In this document: one piece after another, positions 25,951 through 35,382 of the stretch
Layout of the letters: every line of letters begins with the position of its first letter
Numbering within the stretch: the first letter of the stretch is position 1
From: Nostoc carneum NIES-2107
GTDB lineage: Bacteria > Cyanobacteriota > Cyanobacteriia > Cyanobacteriales > Nostocaceae
Reading direction: 5' to 3'
NCBI GenBank assembly: GCA_002368155.1
Contig: AP018180.1
Span: forward strand, 8,247,686 to 8,311,685
Length of the DNA stretch: 64,000 nucleotides
Program-made: the position numbers and the translations under genes
Notes under the pieces: generated by a model
The model's input: the letters and a program-made list of their open reading frames with translations, nothing else
Databases searched by the model: none
What the model was told of the DNA's origin: nothing

Positions 25951-28575
25951 ATGCCAAAAACCAAGAGATTTATCAAACAGCCTTCAAAGTTCTACCGTTC
26001 TTTGGTAGCAACAGTATTATTGGCTAACGGCATTTTCCAGTTTGTGACACCTGTATTAGCTGACGGGACAGCTGCTGGTCAATCAATCAGCAACACAGCA
26101 ACCGCAACTTACGAAGATCCCAACAATCCAGGGACAACCATTAATGCAACCTCTAATACTGTGACTGTGACAGTAGCAGAAGTGGCAGGTATTACCTTAG
26201 CACCTAAGGGCGTACCTGAAGATCAAACTCCAGCCGATCCTGTTAAGGTTGGTGATTTAATTATCTACACATACGAAGTCAAGAACGTAGGTAACGACCC
26301 CACCAGATTCCGGATTCCTAACTTAGCAACCACAACTGGGCCTGGTACAGTTTCTGGTACACTACCTGGTAGTACCACTAGTGGGGAACTGCAATATAGT
26401 ACTGATGGTGGTACAACCTGGGTCAACTTCAATGCTGCTGAGGTCGTCACGCCTTCAGTTCCAGTTAACGGTACTGTATTAGTACGTGTACCAGTTACCG
26501 TCCAAGCTGGTGCCAATACAGGTGACCTAATTACAGTTACCCTAGGTAACACACCAGGTAATGCTCAGAACGTAGAACGCATAGGCAGTAATATTAACGG
26601 TGGTGACGTTTACACCGTAGATAACGCAGATGGTGCTCCTAGTGAAATCACTGGCGCACCAGTCAATGGTACTCGTGAAGCTAGCGACATCCAAGAAATT
26701 AAAGTTGGTGCTGTCCAGAAGAATCTAGCCTTAGCAACATTATTGAAAACTCGTGGCGCTTACGTAGATAATGATGCAGCCCCTGGAACACCAACACCTG
26801 CGGATCTATCAGATGATAGTGTTACCTACAATTTGAGTGTTAGGGTAGAAGGCAATGATGTAACTGGTTTAGGTATTACTCCAAACCCACTAGCAGGTAC
26901 TACAGGTATCAGCGTAGATGGAAATACTACAAAGAATTACATCTTAATTTCTGATGATATTCCTACAGGTACAGTCTTAAAAGCAGCGCCAACAGCACCT
27001 GCAGGTTGGACAGCAGTTTACAGCACTACAGCTATTGGTTCAACTAAGGCAAATGATGGTGCTTCAGTGCTATGGAAAACCTTCCAAGCAGGCGGTACTT
27101 TACAAGGATCTGATACTTTAGCGTCTGTAACACGTGTGGGTTTTGTCAAAGAGACTCTAGTAGCTGCTGATAATATTCCTGTAAATACAACTTTGACAGG
27201 CTTCTCCATCAAATTAGGTGTTGTCGGTACACCAGCAACTTTGTCTATTAACAATATTGCTCAAGTATTTGGTCAAACGCCTAATGGTGGTTTACCTGTG
27301 TATGATGAATCTGGTGACCAAAATCCCAGTAACTACGATGGGCCTGTAGGTGGTATGACACCTCCTGCTGGTACAGATCTCAATAATGATGGTCTACCTG
27401 ATAGCCCCACAGCAGTTAATAATACTGTTACTAATGGTGTTGCTGACCCCACAACACAAGGTGTTGACGCAAGTAATAATAATACTGGTGCTGGCCCTGG
27501 CGGTGAAGTTAATACCTTCCAAATTCAAGCTGCGACAGCTGCGTCTGTACTGAATGGGCCTTTAAATGCACCTGGTGCAACTGGGCCAGATGGTACAACT
27601 GCAACTGACTTTACCAATAAATCTTCTTTAATTCCTGCCAATACATTACCAGGTAGTTTAATTGACCCCTCACCTGTAGGTTTCACCAACACATTACAGA
27701 ACACTGGTACCGGAACAGGTAACATCACACTTGTACCGATTACACCAGCGAATCCTTTAGACTTGCCGACTGGGACAACAGCAACTATTACCTTTGGTAG
27801 TAATTCTGCAGTTTATACCTATACTCAAGGTTCTGGTTTTGCCCTAACTAGTGGTACAGCGATTACAATCCCCAGTGTTACCTCAGGTGCAACTACCAGC
27901 TATGGTGTAGAAGTTAATCTACCAACTGGTACCAAGCTGTCAACTGATACTTTGACAGATTATGCAAATGATGCAGAATTTGGTTACCCTGTACCGATTC
28001 AAGCCACTATTACTGTTGGTGCAAATACATCCACTAACGTCACTATTGACCGGGTTTATACTGGCTTCCTCAAATTAGTTAAAGTTTCCCGAATCTTACA
28101 AGGAAGCGGGCCAGCAGTAGGTGCAGGTCAGGATGACTTTGAAAGTACACCGAAGTACAGAAATCCCAACACAAACGTAGATATCGATCCGAATTCTAAC
28201 GTTGCTGACGTACCTAGAAATCCTGCACCTGGAAATATTATTGAATACCAGATTCGATATACAAATATTTCCAATGTCCAAGCTGGTGCTGGTAATGTGG
28301 TCTTGAATGCAGGCAATGTCGTAATTACTGAAGATGGCACAGCATCTCCTAATAATTGGGCAGTAGACAATGATCTCAACGGTATCATTGATACTAGTAA
28401 CATAACTAACCCACAAGCTGTAGATTCTGCGAGTGGAACCATCCAATTCTTCCCATCTGGTAACCAAACTGGAAGCACTCAAGCTACAGATGTTACTAAG
28501 TATGTGGATACCGCTAACGGTAATGTAATACCGCAAGAGCAAAGAACATTTACCTTCCAACGTCGGGTTAACTAG
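25951..28575 (+). CDS. Large exported DUF11-like repeat protein (cluster gene A)
   Basis: This 874-residue protein has a signal peptide (basic RFIKQPSKFYR, then LVATVLLANGIFQF and cleavage near VLADG). The mature part is Thr-, Asn-, Gly- and Pro-rich beta-sandwich sequence. The first module (ATATYEDPNNPG, TSNTVTVTVAEVAGIT) is also found at the start of cluster gene F. A DUF11-like module with VKVGDLIIYTYEVKNVGNDP follows, and others further on. The last module starts at FLKLVKVSRILQG and the chain ends FTFQRRVN. No cysteine, sortase or membrane anchor is seen, so it is secreted or held at the surface. GTG 25906 would add 15 residues ahead of the basic signal start; I prefer ATG 25951. Function is unknown. 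Confidence 0.85.
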   Translation: MPKTKRFIKQPSKFYRSLVATVLLANGIFQFVTPVLADGTAAGQSISNTATATYEDPNNPGTTINATSNTVTVTVAEVAGITLAPKGVPEDQTPADPVKVGDLIIYTYEVKNVGNDPTRFRIPNLATTTGPGTVSGTLPGSTTSGELQYSTDGGTTWVNFNAAEVVTPSVPVNGTVLVRVPVTVQAGANTGDLITVTLGNTPGNAQNVERIGSNINGGDVYTVDNADGAPSEITGAPVNGTREASDIQEIKVGAVQKNLALATLLKTRGAYVDNDAAPGTPTPADLSDDSVTYNLSVRVEGNDVTGLGITPNPLAGTTGISVDGNTTKNYILISDDIPTGTVLKAAPTAPAGWTAVYSTTAIGSTKANDGASVLWKTFQAGGTLQGSDTLASVTRVGFVKETLVAADNIPVNTTLTGFSIKLGVVGTPATLSINNIAQVFGQTPNGGLPVYDESGDQNPSNYDGPVGGMTPPAGTDLNNDGLPDSPTAVNNTVTNGVADPTTQGVDASNNNTGAGPGGEVNTFQIQAATAASVLNGPLNAPGATGPDGTTATDFTNKSSLIPANTLPGSLIDPSPVGFTNTLQNTGTGTGNITLVPITPANPLDLPTGTTATITFGSNSAVYTYTQGSGFALTSGTAITIPSVTSGATTSYGVEVNLPTGTKLSTDTLTDYANDAEFGYPVPIQATITVGANTSTNVTIDRVYTGFLKLVKVSRILQGSGPAVGAGQDDFESTPKYRNPNTNVDIDPNSNVADVPRNPAPGNIIEYQIRYTNISNVQAGAGNVVLNAGNVVITEDGTASPNNWAVDNDLNGIIDTSNITNPQAVDSASGTIQFFPSGNQTGSTQATDVTKYVDTANGNVIPQEQRTFTFQRRVN

Positions 28576-28584
28576 AACCCCTCA

Positions 28585-28639
28585 CCCCTCTTCGTTAGAG
28601 AAGAGGGGTTAACAAGTCCGTAGTCATGACTACGGACTT
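28585..28639. repeat. Two strong hairpins between cluster genes A and B
   Basis: CCCCTCTTC and GAAGAGGGG pair over 9 bp around GTTAGA at 28585-28608. Directly after it, a perfect 26-bp palindrome with half-site AAGTCCGTAGTCA spans 28614-28639. The first lies 10 bases past the gene A stop. They could be processing or termination sites that lower expression of downstream genes; neither has a long U tract. Confidence 0.75.
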
Positions 28640-28737
28640 AAAAATTAATGACATAGACCACTAGAACAATTTTCTAGGACAAGTAGGGAAAAATAAATCA
28701 CTCATCAACATCTGAAAATATTCTGAGGTTTATTGAC

Positions 28738-29307
28738 ATGAAGCGTGTTTCTATTGCAGGTATGGGAGCGATCGCTTTAATTGCGACAGTTCCCTTTGTC
28801 AGCCAAATACCAGGAGTTGCAAATATTTGGCAATCGGGAAGTGCGATCGCACAAAATACCAAATATCAAGGTCAAGTGCAGTTGCGCCTAGATGCAGAAA
28901 AGCAAGTAATCGAAAAGGATCAGCAGGGTAAGCAAACCAAAAAATGGCAACCCTTAAAAGGTCAAGCTGTAGTTCAACCAGGAGACGTGCTGCGCTACAC
29001 CTTGAGTAGCGAAAATAAAAACGCTCATCCCATTAAGAACCTCACTCTCAATCAACCCATTCCCAAAGGAATGGTCTATGTGCTGAAATCTGCAAATGTG
29101 GATGCTAATAAAGAAGCCAAAATTACTTACAGCATTGATGATGGACGCAGCTTTGTAGAAAATCCCACTGTCAAAGTTACCCTACCTAATGGCAAAGTGG
29201 AAACGCAAGCTGCACCAGCCACTGCTTACACCCATATCCGCTTAAAACTACCATCTGTAGGTGCAAAGTCAACAGTCAAAGCATCTTATCAAGTGCAGGT
29301 TCGTTGA
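28738..29307 (+). CDS. Small exported single-DUF11 protein (cluster gene B)
   Basis: This 189-residue protein has a signal peptide (residues 1-40, IAGMGAIALIATVPFVSQI ... AIAQ) and one DUF11-like module: VVQPGDVLRYTLSSENKN, then NLTLNQPIPKGMVYV and a final strand ASYQVQVR. It lies between the larger cluster genes A and C on the same strand, with 162 and 188 bases on either side. It could be a minor or capping subunit of whatever the large proteins form; that is inference. No anchor is seen. Confidence 0.85.
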   Translation: MKRVSIAGMGAIALIATVPFVSQIPGVANIWQSGSAIAQNTKYQGQVQLRLDAEKQVIEKDQQGKQTKKWQPLKGQAVVQPGDVLRYTLSSENKNAHPIKNLTLNQPIPKGMVYVLKSANVDANKEAKITYSIDDGRSFVENPTVKVTLPNGKVETQAAPATAYTHIRLKLPSVGAKSTVKASYQVQVR

Positions 29308-29321
29308 AAAAAGGATGAGGG

Positions 29322-29456
29322 ACTAGTACCGCTACCTTGGAAGTCAAAATTCATTAATTATTTCTCCCTCATCCCCAGTCCCCAGTCCCCAGTCCCCAGT
29401 CCCCAGTCCCCAGTCCCCAGTCCCCAGTCCCCAGTCCCCAATCCCCAATCCCCAAC
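29322..29456. repeat. CCCCAGT heptamer array
   Basis: From 29373 to 29456 there are nine exact CCCCAGT copies, two CCCCAAT and one CCCCAAC in perfect seven-base register. ACTAGTACCGC, part of a dispersed unit, lies just upstream at 29322. This is the cleanest heptamer array in the window. Confidence 0.95.
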
Positions 29457-29495
29457 CACATTCACAGTCTTGGTATTTCATAGGAGAAATGTTAA

Positions 29496-31034
29496 GTGCT
29501 CTGTCCCAAAATCCAAAAGCATTTCACTCCTAATAGTAGATGGTTGCAGAAATTAACGGCAACGCTTCTTGTGAGCAATATCTTGCATGGTTCTTTACCA
29601 GTAAGAGCGCAACAAGCTGAAAACCAAGCTGAACGTCCAGCTTTTATTAATCAAGCTCAATATACTTATACAGATACAGCTACTAATGAAAAATATCTAT
29701 CAACTTCTTCTCAAATCAACCTTGGCTCTGATAAATTAGCTGACCCATTAGGCAGAATTTTAGGTTGTAGTGGGGAATTATTACCTGATTACACTGGCTT
29801 TTCTATTGCTGTATATGAACCTAATCCCAGTGACCCAACAGGAACAGAATTAGGAAAATTATTACCACTAACAAGAACAGAAGTTCCTGATATTCCTGAT
29901 AATCAAATACCTGGTGGATTAAAACCAAATATTGAAAATAGTAATCCCTACTTTCTGACGAATAGCGAACCGCGAGGGACTTATAACTTTTTATTAGATC
30001 CAAATCAAGGACAAACTGATAAAGGTAGTACTTATATTTTAGTCATCAATCCACCTGCAAATTCAATTTACCAACAACGACGCATCAAGATTCAAATTGT
30101 GGACAACAATGGGAATGGTAATAACAGCATCATTAGATATGTTGCTACTTCCCTGGATGGTCAACCAATCACCACTACAGGTGGTACTAATTTTACAGAC
30201 ACAGTAGCCCTTGTCCCCAATGCAGAAACCGTAGGACTGGACTTATTGGCATTTCGATTTACTACAGGGATGTGTCAACCCAATCAAGTACAGATTATCA
30301 AAACAGGCGATCGCGCTACTGCTGAACCTGGAGATACAGTTATTTACCGCCTGACAATCAAGAATTTATCAGATGCTGGTTTAAATAATCTGGTCATCAC
30401 CGATAACTTACCATTAGGGTTCAAATTTTTACCACAATCAATCCGTGGTGAAATAGACTCTCAACCAGTTGCCATCACCTCACAAACCAATGGCAACATT
30501 ATTACATTACGCGCAGATGTTACTGCTAGTGCCGGAAAAACACTGAATATTGTTTATGGGGTGCAACTTACCAGCGATGCTGTGCGGGGAACTGGTCGCA
30601 ACAGTGCGATTGTGAATGCACAACGAGCTGATAACAGTTTTAGTACTAAGGATGGGCCAGCCACTTACCAATTAAAAATTCGGCCCGGAATAGTCTCTGA
30701 TTGTGGCACAATCATCGGTCGCGTGTTTGTTGATAGAAACTTTGACGGGGAACAACAACCTGGTGAGAAAGGAATTCCTAATGCTGTAATTTTCTTGGAG
30801 GATGGTAACCGTATCACTACAGACCCCAATGGACTATTCTCTGTAGCTAATGTTTTACCAGGAAACCATACAGGTGTATTAGACCTCAGCAGCGTCAATG
30901 GTTACACCCTAGCTCCTAATGAGAAATTCCGCGAACGTAATAGCCAATCTCGCTTAGTGCGTTTAGAACCTGGTGGGCTAGTACGTATGAATTTCGCCGT
31001 CACCCCAGCCTTTCCGGAGCAAATTAAGAAATGA
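29496..31034 (+). CDS. Exported DUF11 plus SdrD/carboxypeptidase-regulatory-like protein (cluster gene C)
   Basis: This 512-residue protein starts at GTG 29496, supported by AGGAG 9 bases upstream; an ATG seven bases earlier stops after 14 codons. The signal peptide (LQKLTATLLVSNILHGSLPV) ends near RAQQ. A unique N-terminal domain (about 45-255) is followed by a DUF11 module at about 265-395 (TAEPGDTVIYRLTIKNLSDA, NLVITDNLPLGFKF). A compact domain at about 405-500 (TIIGRVFVDRNFDGEQQPGE, GIPNAVIFLEDG, TDPNGLFSVANVLPG) has the SdrD-B/carboxypeptidase-regulatory pattern. Its stop overlaps the start of gene D by four bases (ATGA), so the pair is translationally coupled. Confidence 0.88.
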   Translation: MLCPKIQKHFTPNSRWLQKLTATLLVSNILHGSLPVRAQQAENQAERPAFINQAQYTYTDTATNEKYLSTSSQINLGSDKLADPLGRILGCSGELLPDYTGFSIAVYEPNPSDPTGTELGKLLPLTRTEVPDIPDNQIPGGLKPNIENSNPYFLTNSEPRGTYNFLLDPNQGQTDKGSTYILVINPPANSIYQQRRIKIQIVDNNGNGNNSIIRYVATSLDGQPITTTGGTNFTDTVALVPNAETVGLDLLAFRFTTGMCQPNQVQIIKTGDRATAEPGDTVIYRLTIKNLSDAGLNNLVITDNLPLGFKFLPQSIRGEIDSQPVAITSQTNGNIITLRADVTASAGKTLNIVYGVQLTSDAVRGTGRNSAIVNAQRADNSFSTKDGPATYQLKIRPGIVSDCGTIIGRVFVDRNFDGEQQPGEKGIPNAVIFLEDGNRITTDPNGLFSVANVLPGNHTGVLDLSSVNGYTLAPNEKFRERNSQSRLVRLEPGGLVRMNFAVTPAFPEQIKK

Positions 31035-34000
31035 AACCCAGACTCCACCATACAACTACTTTCAACCTCAGCTTGATCGGGGCTATGGCAGGAGCCTTGA
31101 GTATAATTTTGTACCCAGTTGTCGCTCATGGGGAAACTACTGATAATTCACAGCCTGCAGTTGAAGTTAATGACAACTTCAATACTGCTTTACAGGCTGA
31201 GAAGGTTGAACAAATTATAGTCAGTTCAGAAGAACCAGAGAACAACATTCCTGAAACAATAATCGATGTAAATTCTGCTGATGCTGTTGATCGCAATCAA
31301 CAGCATCCGACAACAGGTAGCTTGATTGAGAGTTCATCTATCAATTTTGATTCCTCAACATTTGATACCGAATTTAACAATCAATACAGCACAATAGCGA
31401 CAACGGAAAGTCAGAAAGAAACACAGCCTTCTTTAGGAATACAACCTTTTCAACCAGCAGTTGAGACTACATTACCCAGAGGCTTAACTAAAATCGCTGC
31501 TGATGCTTCTAGTAGTACTACATCAGCAACAACAGAGGTTCAAACCTTTTCGCCAGTATTTGATGCCACATTACCCAGAGGCTTAACTAAAATTACGGCT
31601 GATGCTTCTAGTAGTACTACATCAGCAACAACAGAAATTCAAACTTTTCAGCCAGATGTGGAGACCACATTACCCAGAGGTTTATCTAAAATTGCGGCTG
31701 ATGCTTCTAGTAGTACTACATCAGCAACAACAGAAATTCAAACCTTTCAGCCAGCTGTGGAGACCACATTACCCAGAGGCTTAACTAAAATTGCGGCTGA
31801 TGCTTCTAGTATTACTACGCCAACAACAGAAATCCAAACTTTTCAACCAGCTGTTGAGACCACATTACCCAGAGGTTTATCTAAAATCGCACAGGGAGTC
31901 AAAGAGAATGTAGATCCTAATTCCCCATCTCCCAATGCTTCCCCCGTCTCCACAGGAGCGAAAATTCTAACTCCAACAGCTGACAGTGTTTTAGATGCAC
32001 CAGCAACTACAGTAACTGTACAATTTCCGGCCGGGAGTCAGATAGAACTGCGCGTAAATGGAACGCTGGTAGACCCTTCCTTAGTGGGACGAACAGAAAG
32101 TGATAGTACTACTAAACTAGTAACGCAGACATGGTATGGTGTCTCGTTACAAGCAGGAAAAAACACTATTTCTGCACAAGTCTTAGGTAGTACAGAACCG
32201 CCAGCGACAGTACAAGTAGTAATTAGAGGCACGCCAAAACAACTAACATTAGAAACAGTAGAATCTCGGATTCCTGCTGATGGACGTGCAACGGCGACAG
32301 TTAGGGGTCAATTAATCGATGAAAATGGCAATCGCTCTAATCAAGATGCTGTCATCACTTTAATACCTACGGCTGGGGATTTTGTGGGTCAAGACTTTAA
32401 ACCCGACCAACCTGGATTTCAAGTGGAGGCGAAAGGAGGGCAATTTACAGCTGCTTTGCGTTCTAATCTGAAAGCCCAAACTGTAAGAATTCTGGCCAAA
32501 GTCAATGATTTAGAAGCCTTTACCCAACTGCAATTTGAAACAGCGCTACGTCCTAGTCTGCTTACTGGTGTAGTCGATTTGCGCTTAGGTGCTAGAGGTA
32601 CAGATTATTATGGTAGTTTTCGCGATTTCCTCCGTCCAGACAGAGATAACAGAACCCAATTAGATTTTCACTCCGCAATATTTGCCACTGGTGCAATTGG
32701 TGATTGGTTATTTACTGGTGCTTACAACAGTTCTCGCAACCTCAACGAGGACTGCAACTGTGATAACCGTCTATTCCGTAGTTACCAATTCAGTGAGCAA
32801 AACTATCCTGTCTATGGGGATAGTTCCACATCTACCGTTGTCACCCCTTCCATTGACAGCGTATATGTACGTTTTGAACATTCATCTGGTATCCCAGGGT
32901 CTACTCCCGATTATTTTATGTGGGGTGACTACAATACAGAGGAATTTGCTCGATCATCGCAGCAGTATACCGCTACTACCCGTCAACTACACGGTTTTAA
33001 AGCCAACTACAACCTAGGAAATCTGCAATTTACAGCATTCTATGGCAATAACCTCCAAGGTTTTCAACGAGATGCGATCGCTCCTGATGGTACTAGTGGT
33101 TATTATTTTCTGTCTCGCCGCATCTTAGTTCCTGGTAGTGAAAATGTATTTTTGGAGTTAGAAGAACTCAACCGTCCGGGAACTGTATTACAACGTCAAC
33201 AACTAGGCCGAGGTTCAGACTACGAAATCGATTACGATCGCGGAACTTTATTATTCCGCGAACCGATTCTCCGCACTGATGTTGATCGAGATGGACAAGT
33301 TTTAGTCCGGAAGATTATTGTGAGCTATCAATATGACACTCAAGATTCTAATAGTGATATTTACGCAGGTCGCTTACAATACAACTTCTCTCGCGCTGTC
33401 AATCAGGAAAGTTGGTTAGCTGCAACCTACGTCAGAGAAAACCAAGGGGTGCGCGGTTTTGAATTATATGGCGCTGATGCCATGATTGCTTTAGGTGGTA
33501 ACAGCAAGTTAATAGCAGAATATGCCCATTCCAGCAATAATTCTGATGTTATGGGTAAGGTTAGCGGTGAAGCTTACCGCTTAGAAGCTGAGGGACAAAT
33601 TTTTAAAGGTATTCAAGGTCGTGCCTATTATCGTTATGCTGGTACGGGTTTTGCGAATAATGCCACCATCAGCTTTGTCCCAGGTCAAACTCGTTATGGC
33701 GCACAATTAACAGGTCAAGTTTCTGCAACTACCAATATCCGGCTGCAATATGACCACGAAGATAACTTTGGCATTGCACCCCAACCACTAGACACATTTG
33801 AAGAACTGTTTGCACCACGTTCTCAAGCTGTTCCTGGGAGTCAAGTAGATAATTCCCTAACGACGATTTCCGCGGGGATTCAACAACGCTTGGGTAGTGC
33901 CATTGTGGATTTAGATTGGATTCATCGCAACCGAGAAGATCGGATTCCCACAAATGCGCTCAGTAGTAATTCCGATCAATTGCGATCGCGTTTGACAGTT

Positions 34001-35230
34001 CCTTTGGCGAGTAACCTGACTTTCCAAGCGCAAAATGAACTGACTTTATCTTCAACCAAGGATACTGTTTACCCAGACCGGACTATTTTTGGACTCAACT
34101 GGGCTGTCATACCTGGGATTAATATTAGTCTTGCCCAACAGTTTTACAGTAGTGGTCAATTATCCGGTAATTCTATTACTAGCCTCAGTGTGAATGGCGA
34201 ACACAAACTGGGTACTGATACCGTCTTGACTGGTCGTTACTCAATTTTGGGTGGTGCTAATGAAATCACTACCCAAGGAGCCATAGGTTTGAATAACCGT
34301 TGGTCTATTGCGCCTGGTTTGCGGTTAAATCTGGCTTACGAACATGTATTTGGCAGCTTCTTCCAAAAGACTGCAGCAGGTCAGCAATTTGCCCAACCTT
34401 TTGCACCTGGTCAAAGTGCTTCTGCTATTGGATTTAATGGTGGTGATAGCTACAGTGTTGGGCTGGAATACTCTGATAATCCGGAATTTCAAGCCAGCGC
34501 CCGTTATGAATATCGTAGTTCCTCTGGTGGTTCCAATACGGTTATTTCAGCGGCTGCGACTGGTAAAATTTCTCCTTCGCTGACAGCCTTAGTACGTTAT
34601 CAACAGGCAAACTCTTCTAATCAAAAACTCACAGGATTAGGAGATACAGTCAACCTCAAGGTGGGTTTAGCCTACCGTGACCCCAATAGCGATAAATTTA
34701 ACGCCTTGTTGCGTTATGAATACCGTCAAAATCCTGCAACTATTCCTGACACTATTTTGTTAGGTAGTGGTACAGGTTCCGAAGATCATACCTTTGCTTT
34801 AGAGGCTATCTATGCTCCCAACTGGCAATGGGAATTTTATGGCAAATATGCTTTACGTAATAGTACCTCTTACCTAGCCAGCGATTTAGTTGGTACTACT
34901 ACAGTTAACCTGGCGCAATTCCGCGCAACCTATCGCCTAGGGTACAGTATGGATTTGGTTGGTGAAGCCCGTGTCATTAATCAATCTACCTATACAGAAA
35001 CAGGCTTTGTCATCGAAGCTGGCTATTATCTCAGCCCCAATTTGCGACTTGCTGCTGGATATGTCTTTGGCCGAGTTGACGATCGCGATTTTTCTGGTAC
35101 TCGCTCTGCGGGGGGGCCATATTTAGGTATCACACTGAAGCTTAACGAATTATTTGATGGTTTTGGGCAGCAAAAAGTTACCCCATTCCAAGAAAAAGAA
35201 TCTCAAGTACCAGGAAAGTTAAGAATATGA
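31031..35230 (+). CDS. Giant predicted outer-membrane barrel protein with 33-residue repeats (cluster gene D)
   Basis: This 1399-residue protein has a signal peptide (LIGAMAGALSIILYPVVAHG). Residues about 138-288 contain five copies of a 33-residue repeat with TTLPRGLTKIAADASS. Ig-like domains follow at about 310-510, including VESRIPADGRATATVRGQL, like bacterial Big_1 domains. From about 513 to 1370 the chain alternates aromatic-rich beta strands with turns (YPVYGDSSTS, YNLGNLQFTAFYGNN, RLQYNFSRA, ASARYEYRSS), as expected for a 20-plus-strand outer-membrane barrel. The likely last strand is PYLGITLKLNELF, followed by a short tail. It could be an export or anchoring platform for the other cluster proteins. 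Confidence 0.8.
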   Translation: MKPRLHHTTTFNLSLIGAMAGALSIILYPVVAHGETTDNSQPAVEVNDNFNTALQAEKVEQIIVSSEEPENNIPETIIDVNSADAVDRNQQHPTTGSLIESSSINFDSSTFDTEFNNQYSTIATTESQKETQPSLGIQPFQPAVETTLPRGLTKIAADASSSTTSATTEVQTFSPVFDATLPRGLTKITADASSSTTSATTEIQTFQPDVETTLPRGLSKIAADASSSTTSATTEIQTFQPAVETTLPRGLTKIAADASSITTPTTEIQTFQPAVETTLPRGLSKIAQGVKENVDPNSPSPNASPVSTGAKILTPTADSVLDAPATTVTVQFPAGSQIELRVNGTLVDPSLVGRTESDSTTKLVTQTWYGVSLQAGKNTISAQVLGSTEPPATVQVVIRGTPKQLTLETVESRIPADGRATATVRGQLIDENGNRSNQDAVITLIPTAGDFVGQDFKPDQPGFQVEAKGGQFTAALRSNLKAQTVRILAKVNDLEAFTQLQFETALRPSLLTGVVDLRLGARGTDYYGSFRDFLRPDRDNRTQLDFHSAIFATGAIGDWLFTGAYNSSRNLNEDCNCDNRLFRSYQFSEQNYPVYGDSSTSTVVTPSIDSVYVRFEHSSGIPGSTPDYFMWGDYNTEEFARSSQQYTATTRQLHGFKANYNLGNLQFTAFYGNNLQGFQRDAIAPDGTSGYYFLSRRILVPGSENVFLELEELNRPGTVLQRQQLGRGSDYEIDYDRGTLLFREPILRTDVDRDGQVLVRKIIVSYQYDTQDSNSDIYAGRLQYNFSRAVNQESWLAATYVRENQGVRGFELYGADAMIALGGNSKLIAEYAHSSNNSDVMGKVSGEAYRLEAEGQIFKGIQGRAYYRYAGTGFANNATISFVPGQTRYGAQLTGQVSATTNIRLQYDHEDNFGIAPQPLDTFEELFAPRSQAVPGSQVDNSLTTISAGIQQRLGSAIVDLDWIHRNREDRIPTNALSSNSDQLRSRLTVPLASNLTFQAQNELTLSSTKDTVYPDRTIFGLNWAVIPGINISLAQQFYSSGQLSGNSITSLSVNGEHKLGTDTVLTGRYSILGGANEITTQGAIGLNNRWSIAPGLRLNLAYEHVFGSFFQKTAAGQQFAQPFAPGQSASAIGFNGGDSYSVGLEYSDNPEFQASARYEYRSSSGGSNTVISAAATGKISPSLTALVRYQQANSSNQKLTGLGDTVNLKVGLAYRDPNSDKFNALLRYEYRQNPATIPDTILLGSGTGSEDHTFALEAIYAPNWQWEFYGKYALRNSTSYLASDLVGTTTVNLAQFRATYRLGYSMDLVGEARVINQSTYTETGFVIEAGYYLSPNLRLAAGYVFGRVDDRDFSGTRSAGGPYLGITLKLNELFDGFGQQKVTPFQEKESQVPGKLRI
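31443..31893 (+). repeat. Five in-frame 99-bp repeats in gene D
   Basis: The unit ATTACCCAGAGG recurs at 31471, 31570, 31669, 31768 and 31864, with spacings of 99, 99, 99 and 96 bases. The copies are nearly identical at DNA level, so copy number probably changes between strains. The encoded linker is Ser/Thr/Ala-rich. Confidence 0.95.
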
Positions 35231-35382
35231 CGAAATTTATACGTATTTTTTTAAGTAATTTAACCTTAAAGTCAAACAACTCACACACCATCAAGGCAAA
35301 TAAACAAGGAAAATTAGGAGGTTGAGACGATTTACTAACCAATTGCTCTAGATATCAAATTTTACATTGATGAGGGCAAGAA

